Assembly: GCF_041435095.1 (NCBI RefSeq)
Contig: NZ_CP108025.1
Location: forward strand, 7,316,001 to 7,380,000
Source of the DNA: Kitasatospora sp. NBC_00315
GTDB lineage: Bacteria; Actinomycetota; Actinomycetes; Streptomycetales; Streptomycetaceae
Length of the DNA: 64,000 nt
Direction: 5' to 3'
This document shows, in pieces, positions 35,822 to 43,542 of the stretch. The translations under genes and the position numbers were made by a program. The number at the start of each line of letters is the position of its first letter. The first letter of the stretch is position 1. The notes beneath the pieces were generated by a model that was not told the origin of the DNA, made no database searches, and was given only the letters and a program-made list of their open reading frames with translations.

Positions 35822-35847
35822 GAAAGGTACCCGAAGGTACCCTTCGG
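35822..35847. promoter_or_regulatory. Twin GGTACC operator between hydrolase and HxlR genes
   Basis: Two AAGGTACC-type sites have GGTACC at 35826-35831 and 35836-35841, 10 bp apart (one helical turn). The second lies in a perfect 17-bp palindrome CCGAAGG-TAC-CCTTCGG ending 4 bp before the HxlR ATG. Confidence 0.78.
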
Positions 35848-35850
35848 CTC

Positions 35851-36210
35851 ATGAGCCTCCGTCCCGGCACCGTCTTCCTCGCGGACTGCCCCGCCCGCCT
35901 GGCCATCGAGATCATTGCCGCCAAATGGGCCGTGGTCACGCTCTTCGCGCTGAGCGACGGCCCGCTACGGCACGGCGAGTTGGTCGAGCTGATCGGAGGC
36001 GTGTCCCGCAAGGTACTGACGCAGACGCTGCGCCGCCTCCAGGCCCACGGGCTCGTCGAGCGGCGCGCGTACGCCGAAGCGCCACCGCGAGTGGAATACG
36101 GCTTGACCGAACTCGGGCGCACCCTGGAGGAGCCCATCAGGAATCTCACCGAATGGGCGAGACGCAACGGTGAGGCGATCGTCACCTTTCATGAGGCGAC
36201 CGGGGCATAG
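35851..36210 (+). CDS. HxlR-family transcriptional regulator
   Basis: 119 aa winged-helix protein of the HxlR class. Seen: the family N-terminal CPARLAIEIIAAKWA with conserved Cys13, HGELVELIGGVSRKVLTQTLRRLQAHGLVERR (recognition helix and wing start), and YGLTELGRTL. Cys13 is where redox- or electrophile-sensing members are modified. Likely autoregulated and controlling the divergent hydrolase through the GGTACC pair. Confidence 0.93.
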   Translation: MSLRPGTVFLADCPARLAIEIIAAKWAVVTLFALSDGPLRHGELVELIGGVSRKVLTQTLRRLQAHGLVERRAYAEAPPRVEYGLTELGRTLEEPIRNLTEWARRNGEAIVTFHEATGA

Positions 36211-36336
36211 GCGCCCGCCGGCCCTTCGGTCGATCCGACCGCTGGTCCGTCGCGGCCTCGACCGACCTGCTCCCGGATGCGCCGGAAGGCATCGGCCTGG
36301 ACCAGGAGTGAACGGAGCGACCGGCCCCGGGCAGAC

Positions 36337-37245
36337 TCAGGCCGTGGACCGCAGATGTTCTCGGGCCCAGGTCTCGAAGGTGGTGAGGGGGAGTCCGAGG
36401 TCCCTCGCGAATTTCGGGTGGGCCGGCTGAGGATGCTCATTCAGATGTGCCTGCGCGAAGCCCATGTCGGGCATGCCGGCGGCGGTCGCCCTCTCCGCCG
36501 TCAGGTCTGGCGCGGTCAGCTCGGTGCCCAGGTTGCGGGAGAGGACCTCGGCGATGTCCGTCATGGTCAGGTGGTCGCCTGCCAGCTCCAGTTCGACACG
36601 GTCGAACCGCTCAGGGGCGGCAAAGGCGGCGGCAGCGGTCCTGCCGATGTCCTCCACCGCGACGAGGGACAGTTCGGTCGTGGGCTTCAGCAGGCTCACC
36701 AGGCCGCCTGCGACCCCGTGCGGGAACATGATTTCCGCGGAGGGGCGGAAGTTCTCCATGAAGAATCCCGGTTTGATGAGAGTCCAGTGCGTGAAGCCCG
36801 CCTCACGCACCCGGTCCTGGATGCCGGCCTTCGCGGTGAAGTAGGGGGCCAGCCACGCCCAGGGGCCCTTGACCCAGCTGGTGTGCTGCCCGGCTCCGGA
36901 GACGGAGGTGTGCACGAACTGCGGCACACCGGCGATCCTCGCACCCTCGATCAGATTGGCGGCCTGGGCCACCTCGCCTTCGAAGGCCCGTCCGTTCATG
37001 TCGGGCATCTGTACCGAGAAGACGGCGCGGGCTCCTTCAGCGGCCCGGATCACGGAGTCGAGGTCGTCGAGGTCGCCGGCGACCAGTTCGGCGCCGAGCG
37101 CTTGGACCGCCGTCGCCCGGTCGGCGGCGGGGTTGCGTACCAGGGCCCGGACGGGGATGCCCGTCGCCAGCAGGGCGCGGACGGTGGCACCCCCCTGCTG
37201 ACCGGTGGCTCCGGTGATCAGGACGGGTGCGGATTCGGTAGTCAT
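36337..37245 (-). CDS. NmrA-like NAD(P)-binding protein
   Basis: 302 aa atypical SDR. Seen: ITGATGQQGGATVRALLATG (GxxGxxG), RNPAADRA after the second strand, AVFSVQMPD, and THWTLIKPGFFMENF, all typical of the NmrA/isoflavone-reductase-like group. The catalytic YxxxK is not evident. It may be a redox sensor or oxidoreductase with an unknown substrate. Divergent from a TetR gene with a 25-bp palindrome between them, which probably controls both. Confidence 0.9.
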   Translation of the reverse strand: MTTESAPVLITGATGQQGGATVRALLATGIPVRALVRNPAADRATAVQALGAELVAGDLDDLDSVIRAAEGARAVFSVQMPDMNGRAFEGEVAQAANLIEGARIAGVPQFVHTSVSGAGQHTSWVKGPWAWLAPYFTAKAGIQDRVREAGFTHWTLIKPGFFMENFRPSAEIMFPHGVAGGLVSLLKPTTELSLVAVEDIGRTAAAAFAAPERFDRVELELAGDHLTMTDIAEVLSRNLGTELTAPDLTAERATAAGMPDMGFAQAHLNEHPQPAHPKFARDLGLPLTTFETWAREHLRSTA

Positions 37246-37271
37246 CGCGCTCCTGGGGTGGCGGCACACAG

Positions 37272-37296
37272 CTAAGTGGCGAGGCCCGCCACTTAG
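37272..37296. promoter_or_regulatory. TetR-type operator between NmrA-like and TetR genes
   Basis: A perfect inverted repeat with 10-bp arms CTAAGTGGCG / CGCCACTTAG and a 5-bp spacer, 26 bp from the NmrA-like ATG. Size and symmetry fit a TetR dimer-pair site. Confidence 0.8.
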
Positions 37297-37351
37297 GTTT
37301 CCGTTACGATACGGAGGGCCCCGCCGTTTAACAAGCCCAGAGGTGACGACC

Positions 37352-37918
37352 ATGACCGCCCAGCGCGCGGACGCCCGGCGCAACTACGCGCGGATCCTCG
37401 CCGTGGCCGAGGAAGAAGTCGCCGCGCACGGCGCCGACGCGTCCCTCGAGCAGATCGCCCGCACCGCGGGAGTCGGATCGGCCACCGTGCGCCGGCACTT
37501 CCCCAGCAGGAGCGCACTGCTGGAGGCCGTGTTCGGCGAACGGATCGAGACGCTGTGCGCCCACGCCGAGGAGCTGGCCGGCGCGGCCGATGCGCAGGCC
37601 GCGCTCGTGGACTGGCTGCGCGCGCTCACCACGTACGCCGCCTCCGCACGGGGCATGGCCGACGCACTGCTCCAGGACGGGACGGACGGCCCGGAACATG
37701 TGAACGCCTGCTCGGTGAGGCTCAGCGGGTCCGCCGACCCGCTGCTCCAGAACGCCGCGCAGGCCGGCGCGGTGGCGCCGGACGTCACCGTCGCCGACCT
37801 GGTCGCGCTGGTCACGGGCATCGTCCTGGCCACGGAACACCACCCGGACCCGGCCGCCGAGGCGCACCGACTGCTCGACCTGACCGTGGCAGGAGTCAGC
37901 CCCCGGAGACCGGGGTGA
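37352..37918 (+). CDS. TetR-family transcriptional regulator
   Basis: 188 aa. N-terminal HTH (about 10-55; ARILAVAEEEVAAHGADASLEQIARTAGVGSATVRRHFPSR region) and an all-helical ligand-binding C-terminal domain. The ATG at 37352 has GAGGTG 7 nt upstream. Most likely represses itself and the divergent NmrA-like gene. Confidence 0.93.
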   Translation: MTAQRADARRNYARILAVAEEEVAAHGADASLEQIARTAGVGSATVRRHFPSRSALLEAVFGERIETLCAHAEELAGAADAQAALVDWLRALTTYAASARGMADALLQDGTDGPEHVNACSVRLSGSADPLLQNAAQAGAVAPDVTVADLVALVTGIVLATEHHPDPAAEAHRLLDLTVAGVSPRRPG

Positions 37919-38217
37919 GGGGAGCGCGGTTCGACGCCCCGCTGCGATGCGTCGGCTGCGATGCGCTCGGCGGCGGGGCGGGTCGTCCAGGCGATCGTGA
38001 GGGGCTCCGCGTGCTGGTGGAGGCCGGGCTCGGTGGCGTTGTGGCTGCGGCGGAGCAGACCGGTGGTCACCGCGCCGGCGGCGAAGATCCCGGCAGCCCA
38101 CCAGTGACCTCCTGACGGCAGGTCGACCACGCCTGGACGACCCGCGGGACGCGGTGCTCGTTCACCTGGCCCAGTGAGGCGGGCTCAGGCCGGGAGCGTC
38201 ACGAACAGCGGCGCGGG

Positions 38218-39075
38218 TCACGGATAGCCGAACGGCTGCAGGATCGGCCCGCACACGTGCCAGTCGTCGCCGCCCTCGCTGGCGTGGTGGTCGAGGTGGG
38301 CGCACCACCACATCACCACGTCCTTGCCGTCGATGTTCTCGCCGTTGATCTGGGTGCCGATCTGGTCGTCGGTGGACGTCCCGAGGCGGCCGCGCAGATC
38401 CTCCGGTCCCTGGTAGGCGGTGACCGCCGCGTCGAGCCGGCCGAAGGCGTCCGCCACGCCGTCGAACGGGCCCGGGGCGATCGTGTACCCCTGGAGGTGT
38501 CCGAAGGGGTTCGACTTGTTCAGCACCGCGTAGGTGCTCCGCGGCGAGTGGGCGGCCTGGGTCTCCACCGTGTACGGCCTCCAGCCGGGGCCCCAGCCCC
38601 AGTCCGTGCCCACCGGTAGGTGTTCCAGGGCCAGGTTGTCGGACGCCCCGATGATGTCGAAGTCGAATCGCCAGTAGGCGTGGTGCCGGTGGTTGTACGG
38701 GGCCTGCAGGCCGGCGCTGTACAGCTGCGGCAGGATGATGCCGTCGCTGCGGAAGATCCACCGGTTGGTCAGCCGGTAGTGGCCGATCTCGTGGTAGCTC
38801 TCGACCACGAGGAACCGGAAGGACGGACTGGGGCTCCCCTCGTAGACGCCGACCGATCCGTGCATGTTCCCGGTGCTGAGCTGGTCCTTGTAGGGGCCGG
38901 CGGGGCCGTCGTACTGCACGCGGATCATGGGCAGACTGGCCTTGTGCAGGGCCAGCCGGTCCTTGAAGACGAGGTCGTAGAAGGCGATGGCCTCGCTGTC
39001 GCCGTCCACCATCTGCCATCTGAAACTCCAGACCGGAGCCTCGGGAGGCCACTTCACCGTGCCGGAGACGGTCAT
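38218..39075 (-). CDS. Copper-amine-oxidase-like catalytic-domain protein with altered cofactor motif
   Basis: 285 aa, shorter than the ~400-residue catalytic domain of copper amine oxidases but following its order. LALHKASLPMIRVQYDG matches the family ASLxEMxVPYG stretch. EIGHYRLTNRWIFRSDG matches the cofactor strand TxGNYDYxxDWxFxxDG. NHRHHAYWRFDFDI matches the copper HxH (His129, His131). WWCAHLDHHASEGGDDWHV matches the third copper ligand (His263 or 264). The tyrosine that normally becomes topaquinone is present (Tyr100), but the flanking Asn and Asp/Glu are His99 and Arg101. No signal peptide. Its ATG overlaps the stop of the upstream partner gene by 4 bp. Inference: copper binding is likely; amine oxidase activity is doubtful. 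It could be a copper protein or a chemistry variant. Confidence 0.7.
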   Translation of the reverse strand: MTVSGTVKWPPEAPVWSFRWQMVDGDSEAIAFYDLVFKDRLALHKASLPMIRVQYDGPAGPYKDQLSTGNMHGSVGVYEGSPSPSFRFLVVESYHEIGHYRLTNRWIFRSDGIILPQLYSAGLQAPYNHRHHAYWRFDFDIIGASDNLALEHLPVGTDWGWGPGWRPYTVETQAAHSPRSTYAVLNKSNPFGHLQGYTIAPGPFDGVADAFGRLDAAVTAYQGPEDLRGRLGTSTDDQIGTQINGENIDGKDVVMWWCAHLDHHASEGGDDWHVCGPILQPFGYP

Positions 39076-39740
39076 GACGCACCCCCGTGGGCGCCGGGGA
39101 CCGGCCCCGCGCGGACGACGTCGCGGTCTGTCAGGTCCACCACGGCGAAGGCGCTCGGAAGCCTTCTGGTCCTCGGGCCGAAGCGCAGGTCGAGCAACCG
39201 GTGCCCGTGGCGCGGGCTGCGGAAGTCCACGTCCTCCACCAGGATCCCGGATCCGGACTCGAGGTCGCTCCCATGGGCCGACAGCCGTCCGTCCTGCCGC
39301 ACGAGCTCGATGGCCCGGCGCTCCTCGGACGCCGACAGCTGCGGTTGGTAGCGGCGCCTGCGGACCTCGCGGACCGCGCCCGCGTCGAGATCGACCGCGA
39401 CCTCCACGGCGAGGTTCTCCGTGTAGTCGTAGATGATCACCAGTGGATACTCGGCGTCCCGGCCGGTCGCGGCGGAGCCCACGCCGATGACCTCGTAACG
39501 CCGTTCGGTGAGCTCCCTGGTGACGTCCTCCGACTGCAGTGCCAGCTCCGCCGCGCGCCGGCTTCCCGCCTCGTCGACGATCGGCTCGGAGCTCTGGACG
39601 GCGACCGGCGTGGTCGTCACCGACAGCACCTGGGCGCGGAAGTCCGGGGCGTCGGAAAAGGGCGGATCAAGAATCGGTCCGAGATTGATGCCTCCCACAT
39701 CGGACAGTCCCGGGGGAGGTAGCGCGTATTCGCCAGACAT
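39072..39740 (-). CDS. Partner protein of the copper-amine-oxidase-like gene (N-terminal-domain-like)
   Basis: 222 aa. The ATG at 39740 is chosen because GAAGGG lies 6 nt upstream; a longer frame to 39842 has no ribosome site. No signal peptide or membrane span. Two alpha/beta segments are seen: about 60-140 (alternating helix/strand with YPLVIIYDYTENLAVEVAVDLDAGAV) and about 140-215 (LSASEERRAIELVRQDGRL, then VVDLTDRDVV). These resemble the small N2/N3 domains that precede the catalytic domain in copper amine oxidases. The stop overlaps the next start (ATGA), so the pair is translationally coupled and probably forms one complex. Specific function unknown. Confidence 0.6.
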   Translation of the reverse strand: MSGEYALPPPGLSDVGGINLGPILDPPFSDAPDFRAQVLSVTTTPVAVQSSEPIVDEAGSRRAAELALQSEDVTRELTERRYEVIGVGSAATGRDAEYPLVIIYDYTENLAVEVAVDLDAGAVREVRRRRYQPQLSASEERRAIELVRQDGRLSAHGSDLESGSGILVEDVDFRSPRHGHRLLDLRFGPRTRRLPSAFAVVDLTDRDVVRAGPVPGAHGGAS

Positions 39741-39876
39741 GACGAACCCTTCGGGTGGTACGGAATTCCAGCGTGGAGGAGGCCGCACCGCACCCGGCAA
39801 TCCGGCCGTCGACATGCGGTCCTCGGCGGCGCGCCGTCCCACCGATCCGGTGAGACGGGTGCGTCTTCACCCGTAT

Positions 39877-39899
39877 CGGTTCCCGCGCGGCGGGAACCG
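39877..39899. promoter_or_regulatory. Palindrome upstream of the split oxidase operon
   Basis: Perfect arms CGGTTCCCGC / GCGGGAACCG with a 3-nt loop, 137 bp upstream of the first start codon. It may be an operator or an mRNA leader hairpin. Confidence 0.5.
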
Positions 39900-40248
39900 T
39901 CTCTCTCAGGATCTCACCTCGTACCACCGATGCAACCCCCTGGATCAGGCATCGACCGGTCGTGAATTCCTGTCCCCATCTTGTGAATTCACCGCTCGCG
40001 CGATCGGCTGCGCGGCTGGTGACGCCCGGTCGGGAGCGTCGGGCGGCGCATCCTCGCGGGCACCGGCGTCGTCCGGCGCGAAGGCCGTACCGTCGGCCGG
40101 TCGGACACGCGGGGGCCGCGTACAACCCCTGAACCCCCGCGGGGCACATCCTCCGGGCGGAGCCCGAGGCCCGTCGGCGGCGGACCGGACGGGCCCGCGG
40201 GTGTCCGAGCGCCTGCCCGGGGGTGGTGACGCACACCCCGAAGAGCGG

Positions 40249-40267
40249 TAAGGTAAGCCTTGCCTAA
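40249..40267. promoter_or_regulatory. Iron box 1 (DmdR/IdeR-type)
   Basis: TAAGGTAAGCCTTGCCTAA, 19 bp, closely follows the actinobacterial iron-box consensus TTAGGTTAGGCTAACCTAA. It lies upstream of the argB-like gene, so iron-loaded DmdR should repress the operon. Confidence 0.85.
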
Positions 40268-40396
40268 TGCTCCGGTGCTGGTGGGAGCCATGGTCGGAGG
40301 AGGGGCCACGCGTTCGTCCGGGGCCGCCGGCGCCGGCCGGGCGGTGGTGTCCGGCTCCGGCGAGGTATCCGAGAAGTACCTGATTCTGGGGGGACA

Positions 40397-41410
40397 GTGA
40401 GCAGTCTTCCGGCCCGGCCCCACGAGGGGAGCCGGCCTCGGCCCGGGCCCGGTCCGCTGGCGGCGCTGCCGTCGCTGGAGCGCTTCCGCGGCCGGATCGT
40501 CGTGATCAAGTTCGGCGGCAACGCCATGGTCGACGAGGAGCTGAAGGCGGCCTTCGCGCAGGACGTCGTGTTCCTGCGCTACGCCGGACTGCACCCGGTC
40601 GTCGTCCACGGCGGCGGCCCGCAGATCAGCGCGCAGCTGGAGAGACTCGGTCTGGAGTCCTCCTTCACCAACGGCCTGCGGGTGACCACGCCGGAGGCGA
40701 TGGACGTGGTCCGGATGGTGCTGGCCGGTCAGGTGCAGCGCGAACTGGTGGGGCTGCTCAACCGGCACGGCCCGTTCGCGGTCGGGCTGACCGGCGAGGA
40801 CGCGCACACCATGACGGCGGTCAAGCGCTACGCGGTGGTGGACGGTGAACGGGTCGACATCGGCCTGGTCGGCGAGGTCGTCGACACCGAGGCCGGCGTG
40901 GTGCGCACGCTGATCCGGGACGGCCGGATCCCGGTGGTCTCGGGCATCGCGCGCGGAACGGACGGCCACGTCTACAACGTCAACGCGGACACCGCCGCCG
41001 CCGCGCTCGCTGTGGCGCTCGGCGCCGAGTTGCTGCTCGTGCTCACGGACGTCGAGGGGCTCTACGCCGACTGGCCGGTGTCCGACTCGGTGATCGGGCG
41101 GATCGGTGCCGCGGAGCTGGAGGCGATGCTGCCGGGCCTGTCCAGTGGCATGCTCCCGAAGATGGAGGCCTGCCTGCGGGCGGTCCGCTCGGGCGTCGGG
41201 GCCGCGCGGGTGCTGGACGGACGGGTGCGGCACGGGCTGTTGGGGGCCTTCGTCGGCTCCGGGGGTGGGACGCAGGTGGTCGCGGACGCTCCCGGCGCAG
41301 GACCGGTCCCGGCCGGGGCGGCCGAGCCGGCCGAGGTGGATGTGCCCGACGCGGAGGTGGCCGACGCGCAGACGGCCCGCGCCGAAGTGGCCGTGGCCGG
41401 CGCGGCCTGA
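40397..41410 (+). CDS. Acetylglutamate kinase paralogue in siderophore cluster
   Basis: 337 aa amino-acid kinase of the ArgB family. It phosphorylates N-acetylglutamate on the route to ornithine. Seen: IKFGGNAMVDEEL, VVVHGGGPQIS, YNVNADTAAAALA and VLTDVEGLY. It has an extra N-terminal leader (about 1-25, Pro/Arg-rich) and a C-terminal Ala/Glu/Val-rich tail of about 45 residues absent from typical ArgB. The GTG start is chosen with GGGGGGA upstream. The iron box lies 130 bp upstream. Inference: a dedicated copy that raises ornithine supply for the hydroxyornithine units when iron is low. Confidence 0.9.
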   Translation: MSSLPARPHEGSRPRPGPGPLAALPSLERFRGRIVVIKFGGNAMVDEELKAAFAQDVVFLRYAGLHPVVVHGGGPQISAQLERLGLESSFTNGLRVTTPEAMDVVRMVLAGQVQRELVGLLNRHGPFAVGLTGEDAHTMTAVKRYAVVDGERVDIGLVGEVVDTEAGVVRTLIRDGRIPVVSGIARGTDGHVYNVNADTAAAALAVALGAELLLVLTDVEGLYADWPVSDSVIGRIGAAELEAMLPGLSSGMLPKMEACLRAVRSGVGAARVLDGRVRHGLLGAFVGSGGGTQVVADAPGAGPVPAGAAEPAEVDVPDAEVADAQTARAEVAVAGAA

Positions 41411-41498
41411 GCCGCCGTCGGTCGCCCCGGCGCCGCCACGCGCGCGAGAACGGTGCGCACAGGGAGGGAATTTGACTCCCGCTCGATCATGATGGAAG

Positions 41499-41517
41499 TT
41501 AGGCAAGCCTTACCTTG
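41499..41517. promoter_or_regulatory. Iron box 2 (DmdR/IdeR-type)
   Basis: TTAGGCAAGCCTTACCTTG, 19 bp, matches the iron-box consensus. It lies 85 bp before the monooxygenase ATG, giving that gene and those after it their own iron-controlled promoter. Confidence 0.85.
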
Positions 41518-41602
41518 CTCAAGCTGGTCCGGGGTTCGCCGCGGGACGCCCGGCCGCCGCTTCGTGAGGACCGACCAGCAAGCAGTCAACGGAAGGACGA
41601 GC

Positions 41603-42982
41603 ATGCCGCGATCGCCCGAGGAGAGCGCACCTGACCGGGGCGACGGCGTCGAGGACCTCATCGGCATAGGCTTCGGCCCCGCCAACCTGGCCCTGGCCAT
41701 AGCGATCGACGAGCACAACCGGCGGGCGCCGGCGGAGGCCCTCCGGGTCGGCTTCGTCGAACGGCAGGAGCGCTTCGGCTGGCACCGCGGCATGCTGCTG
41801 GAGGGTGCCACCATGCAGGTGTCCTTCCTCAAGGACCTGGTGACGATGCGCGACCCGCGCAGCCGCTTCACGTTCCTGACGTATCTGCAGGAGCGCGGCC
41901 GGCTCGCGGACTTCATCAATCTGAGGACCTTCTACCCGACCCGGGTCGAGTTCCACGACTACTTCGAGTGGTGCGCCGCCGAGTTCGCCGGCCGGGTCGG
42001 CTACGGGCGCCGGGCCGTCGAGATCCGGCCGGTCGAGACGGGCGGCCGGATCGGGGCCGTGGACGTGGTCACCGAGGCGGCCGCCGACGGCGCCGGCCGG
42101 CAGGTCCGCCGGGCCCGCAACATCGTGGTCGGCACCGGACTGCGGCCCCGCCTGCCGGAGGGCGTCACCGCCGGCGAGCGGGTCTGGCACACCCGGGACC
42201 TGCTGCACCGGGAGCCGCAGCTGACGGAGCGCCGCCACCGCCGGTTCACCGTGGTCGGTGCGGGCCAGTCCGCCGCCGAGGCGGTCGAGCACCTCTACCG
42301 GACGTACCCCGACGCCGAGATCTGCGCCGTCTTCTCGCGCTACGGCTACAGCCCCGCCGACGACAGCCCCTTCGCGAACCGGATCTTCGATCCCTCGGCG
42401 GTCGACGACTTCTACGCCGCGCCGCAGAGCGTCAAGAAGAGCCTGCTCGACTACCACGCCAACACCAACTACGCGGTGGTCGACGGCGATCTGATCACCT
42501 CGCTCTACCGCACGCTCTACCAGGACCGGGTGAGCGGCCGGGAACGTCTGCGGATCCTCAACACCACCCGTCTCACCGGTGTCGAGCACACCCCCGACGG
42601 AGCCCGCGCCCTGGTCCGCAACCTGGCCACCGGCGAGGAGTACGCCCTGGAGTCGGACGCGGTGGTGCTGGCCACCGGCTACACCCATGTCGACCCGCGC
42701 GAACTGCTCGGCCCCCTCGCCCCCGCCTGCCTCACCGACGGGGACGGCCGGCTCCGGGTGGACCGCGACCACCGGATCCTGACGTCCGATCACGTGGACG
42801 CCGGAATCTACCTGCAGGGCGGCACCGAGCACACCCACGGCATCACCTCCTCCCTGCTGTCCACGCTGGCCGTGCGCTCCGGCGAGATCTGCGACTCGCT
42901 GCTGCTGCGCCGCACCGGGCGGCAGCTGCACGCCGATCTCGCCGGTGACCAGGACGAGCGGATCGGCGCGGCCGCGCGGTGA
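41603..42982 (+). CDS. L-ornithine N5-monooxygenase
   Basis: 459 aa flavin- and NADPH-dependent N-hydroxylase of the SidA/PvdA/IucD family. It makes N5-hydroxyornithine, the hydroxamate precursor. Seen: FAD motif IGIGFGPANLALA, substrate-region MQVSFLKDLVTMRDP, NADPH motif VVGAGQSAAEA and the C-terminal ATGYTHVDP. The ATG at 41603 is selected by GGAAGGA 6 nt upstream and because the earlier in-frame starts lie within or before the iron box. It overlaps the carrier-protein gene by 4 bp. Confidence 0.96.
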   Translation: MPRSPEESAPDRGDGVEDLIGIGFGPANLALAIAIDEHNRRAPAEALRVGFVERQERFGWHRGMLLEGATMQVSFLKDLVTMRDPRSRFTFLTYLQERGRLADFINLRTFYPTRVEFHDYFEWCAAEFAGRVGYGRRAVEIRPVETGGRIGAVDVVTEAAADGAGRQVRRARNIVVGTGLRPRLPEGVTAGERVWHTRDLLHREPQLTERRHRRFTVVGAGQSAAEAVEHLYRTYPDAEICAVFSRYGYSPADDSPFANRIFDPSAVDDFYAAPQSVKKSLLDYHANTNYAVVDGDLITSLYRTLYQDRVSGRERLRILNTTRLTGVEHTPDGARALVRNLATGEEYALESDAVVLATGYTHVDPRELLGPLAPACLTDGDGRLRVDRDHRILTSDHVDAGIYLQGGTEHTHGITSSLLSTLAVRSGEICDSLLLRRTGRQLHADLAGDQDERIGAAAR

Positions 42983-43380
42983 GCGCCGTACCCGATCCCA
43001 CCGGCGGCTCAGCTGCGGCCGCCGTACCCGCCCCGCCCGCCACCCGGCCGGAGCCGCACGCCCCCGCCCCCGCCCCCGCCCCCGCCCCCGATTCCACCCC
43101 GGACCCGAACGGACCCGTGACCATGACGTCAGGAGCAGGCGCCCCCGGCGGGCTCGACCGCGACACCCTGCGCGCCGACCTCGCCGACGTGCTCGGTGAG
43201 CGGCCCGAGGACATCGGCGACGACGACGACCTGCGCGACCTCGGGCTCGACTCGATCAGGCTGATGAGCCTCGTGGAGACCTGGCGGGCCCGGGGCGCGA
43301 AGGCCGAGTTCGCCGACCTCGCCGAAGCCGGGCCCACGCCCACCGTGCGGGCCTGGTCGGCCCACCTGTCGGGTCACTGA
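42979..43380 (+). CDS. Stand-alone aryl-carrier-like protein
   Basis: 133 aa from a GTG overlapping the previous stop (GTGA). The first ~50 residues are low complexity, with a run of Ala-Pro encoded by five CCCCCG hexamers (43061-43090). The carrier domain (about 57-133) has the phosphopantetheine serine in LGLDSIRLMSLVETWRARG. That signature resembles the aryl-carrier domain of EntB-type isochorismatases more than NRPS peptidyl carriers. Inference: it carries a salicylate- or dihydroxybenzoate-type starter for the first condensation domain of the NRPS. No aryl-acid synthesis or ligase gene is in the window. An internal ATG at 43123 could give a shorter protein without the leader. Confidence 0.85.
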   Translation: MSAVPDPTGGSAAAAVPAPPATRPEPHAPAPAPAPAPDSTPDPNGPVTMTSGAGAPGGLDRDTLRADLADVLGERPEDIGDDDDLRDLGLDSIRLMSLVETWRARGAKAEFADLAEAGPTPTVRAWSAHLSGH

Positions 43381-43542
43381 GCCGCCTTCCGGCCTGCCGC
43401 CCCGCCCCCGCCCGTCCCACTCTCGCCCCTCCCGCCCCCGCCCGTCCGGTCCGCCGCCTCGCCCCGCCGGGGCCGGGCAGCCGGGGGCGGCGGCGATGCC
43501 CCCCGCCGACACACGTACCCCGCAGCACCTCCGAGGAGAACC

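Larger units (their letters stand above)
39741..40396. other. Intergenic region, split-oxidase and siderophore promoters
   Basis: It contains a perfect 10-bp inverted repeat at 39877-39899, two GTGAATTC sites 21 bp apart at 39962-39990, and the iron box at 40249-40267. Past the iron box it is the leader of the siderophore operon. No credible gene is seen; a 38-codon ORF at 40267-40383 is noted elsewhere. Confidence 0.6.

Noticed and set aside
37930..38130. Minus-strand ORF beginning MVDLPSGGHWWAAGIFAAGAV
   Set aside because: The start has one hydrophobic segment, but the frame runs antisense through the whole TetR gene and has no plausible stop or ribosome site. It may be a gene remnant; unsupported.
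40267..40383. 38-codon ORF directly after iron box 1
   Set aside because: Trp/Pro/Arg-rich with no ribosome site, and its ATG overlaps the iron box. It could be a leader peptide but nothing supports it.
42979..43380. Carrier gene read as an MbtH-like protein
   Set aside because: It lacks the MbtH motifs (NxExQxSxWP) and has a phosphopantetheine serine motif instead. No MbtH gene is visible in the window.
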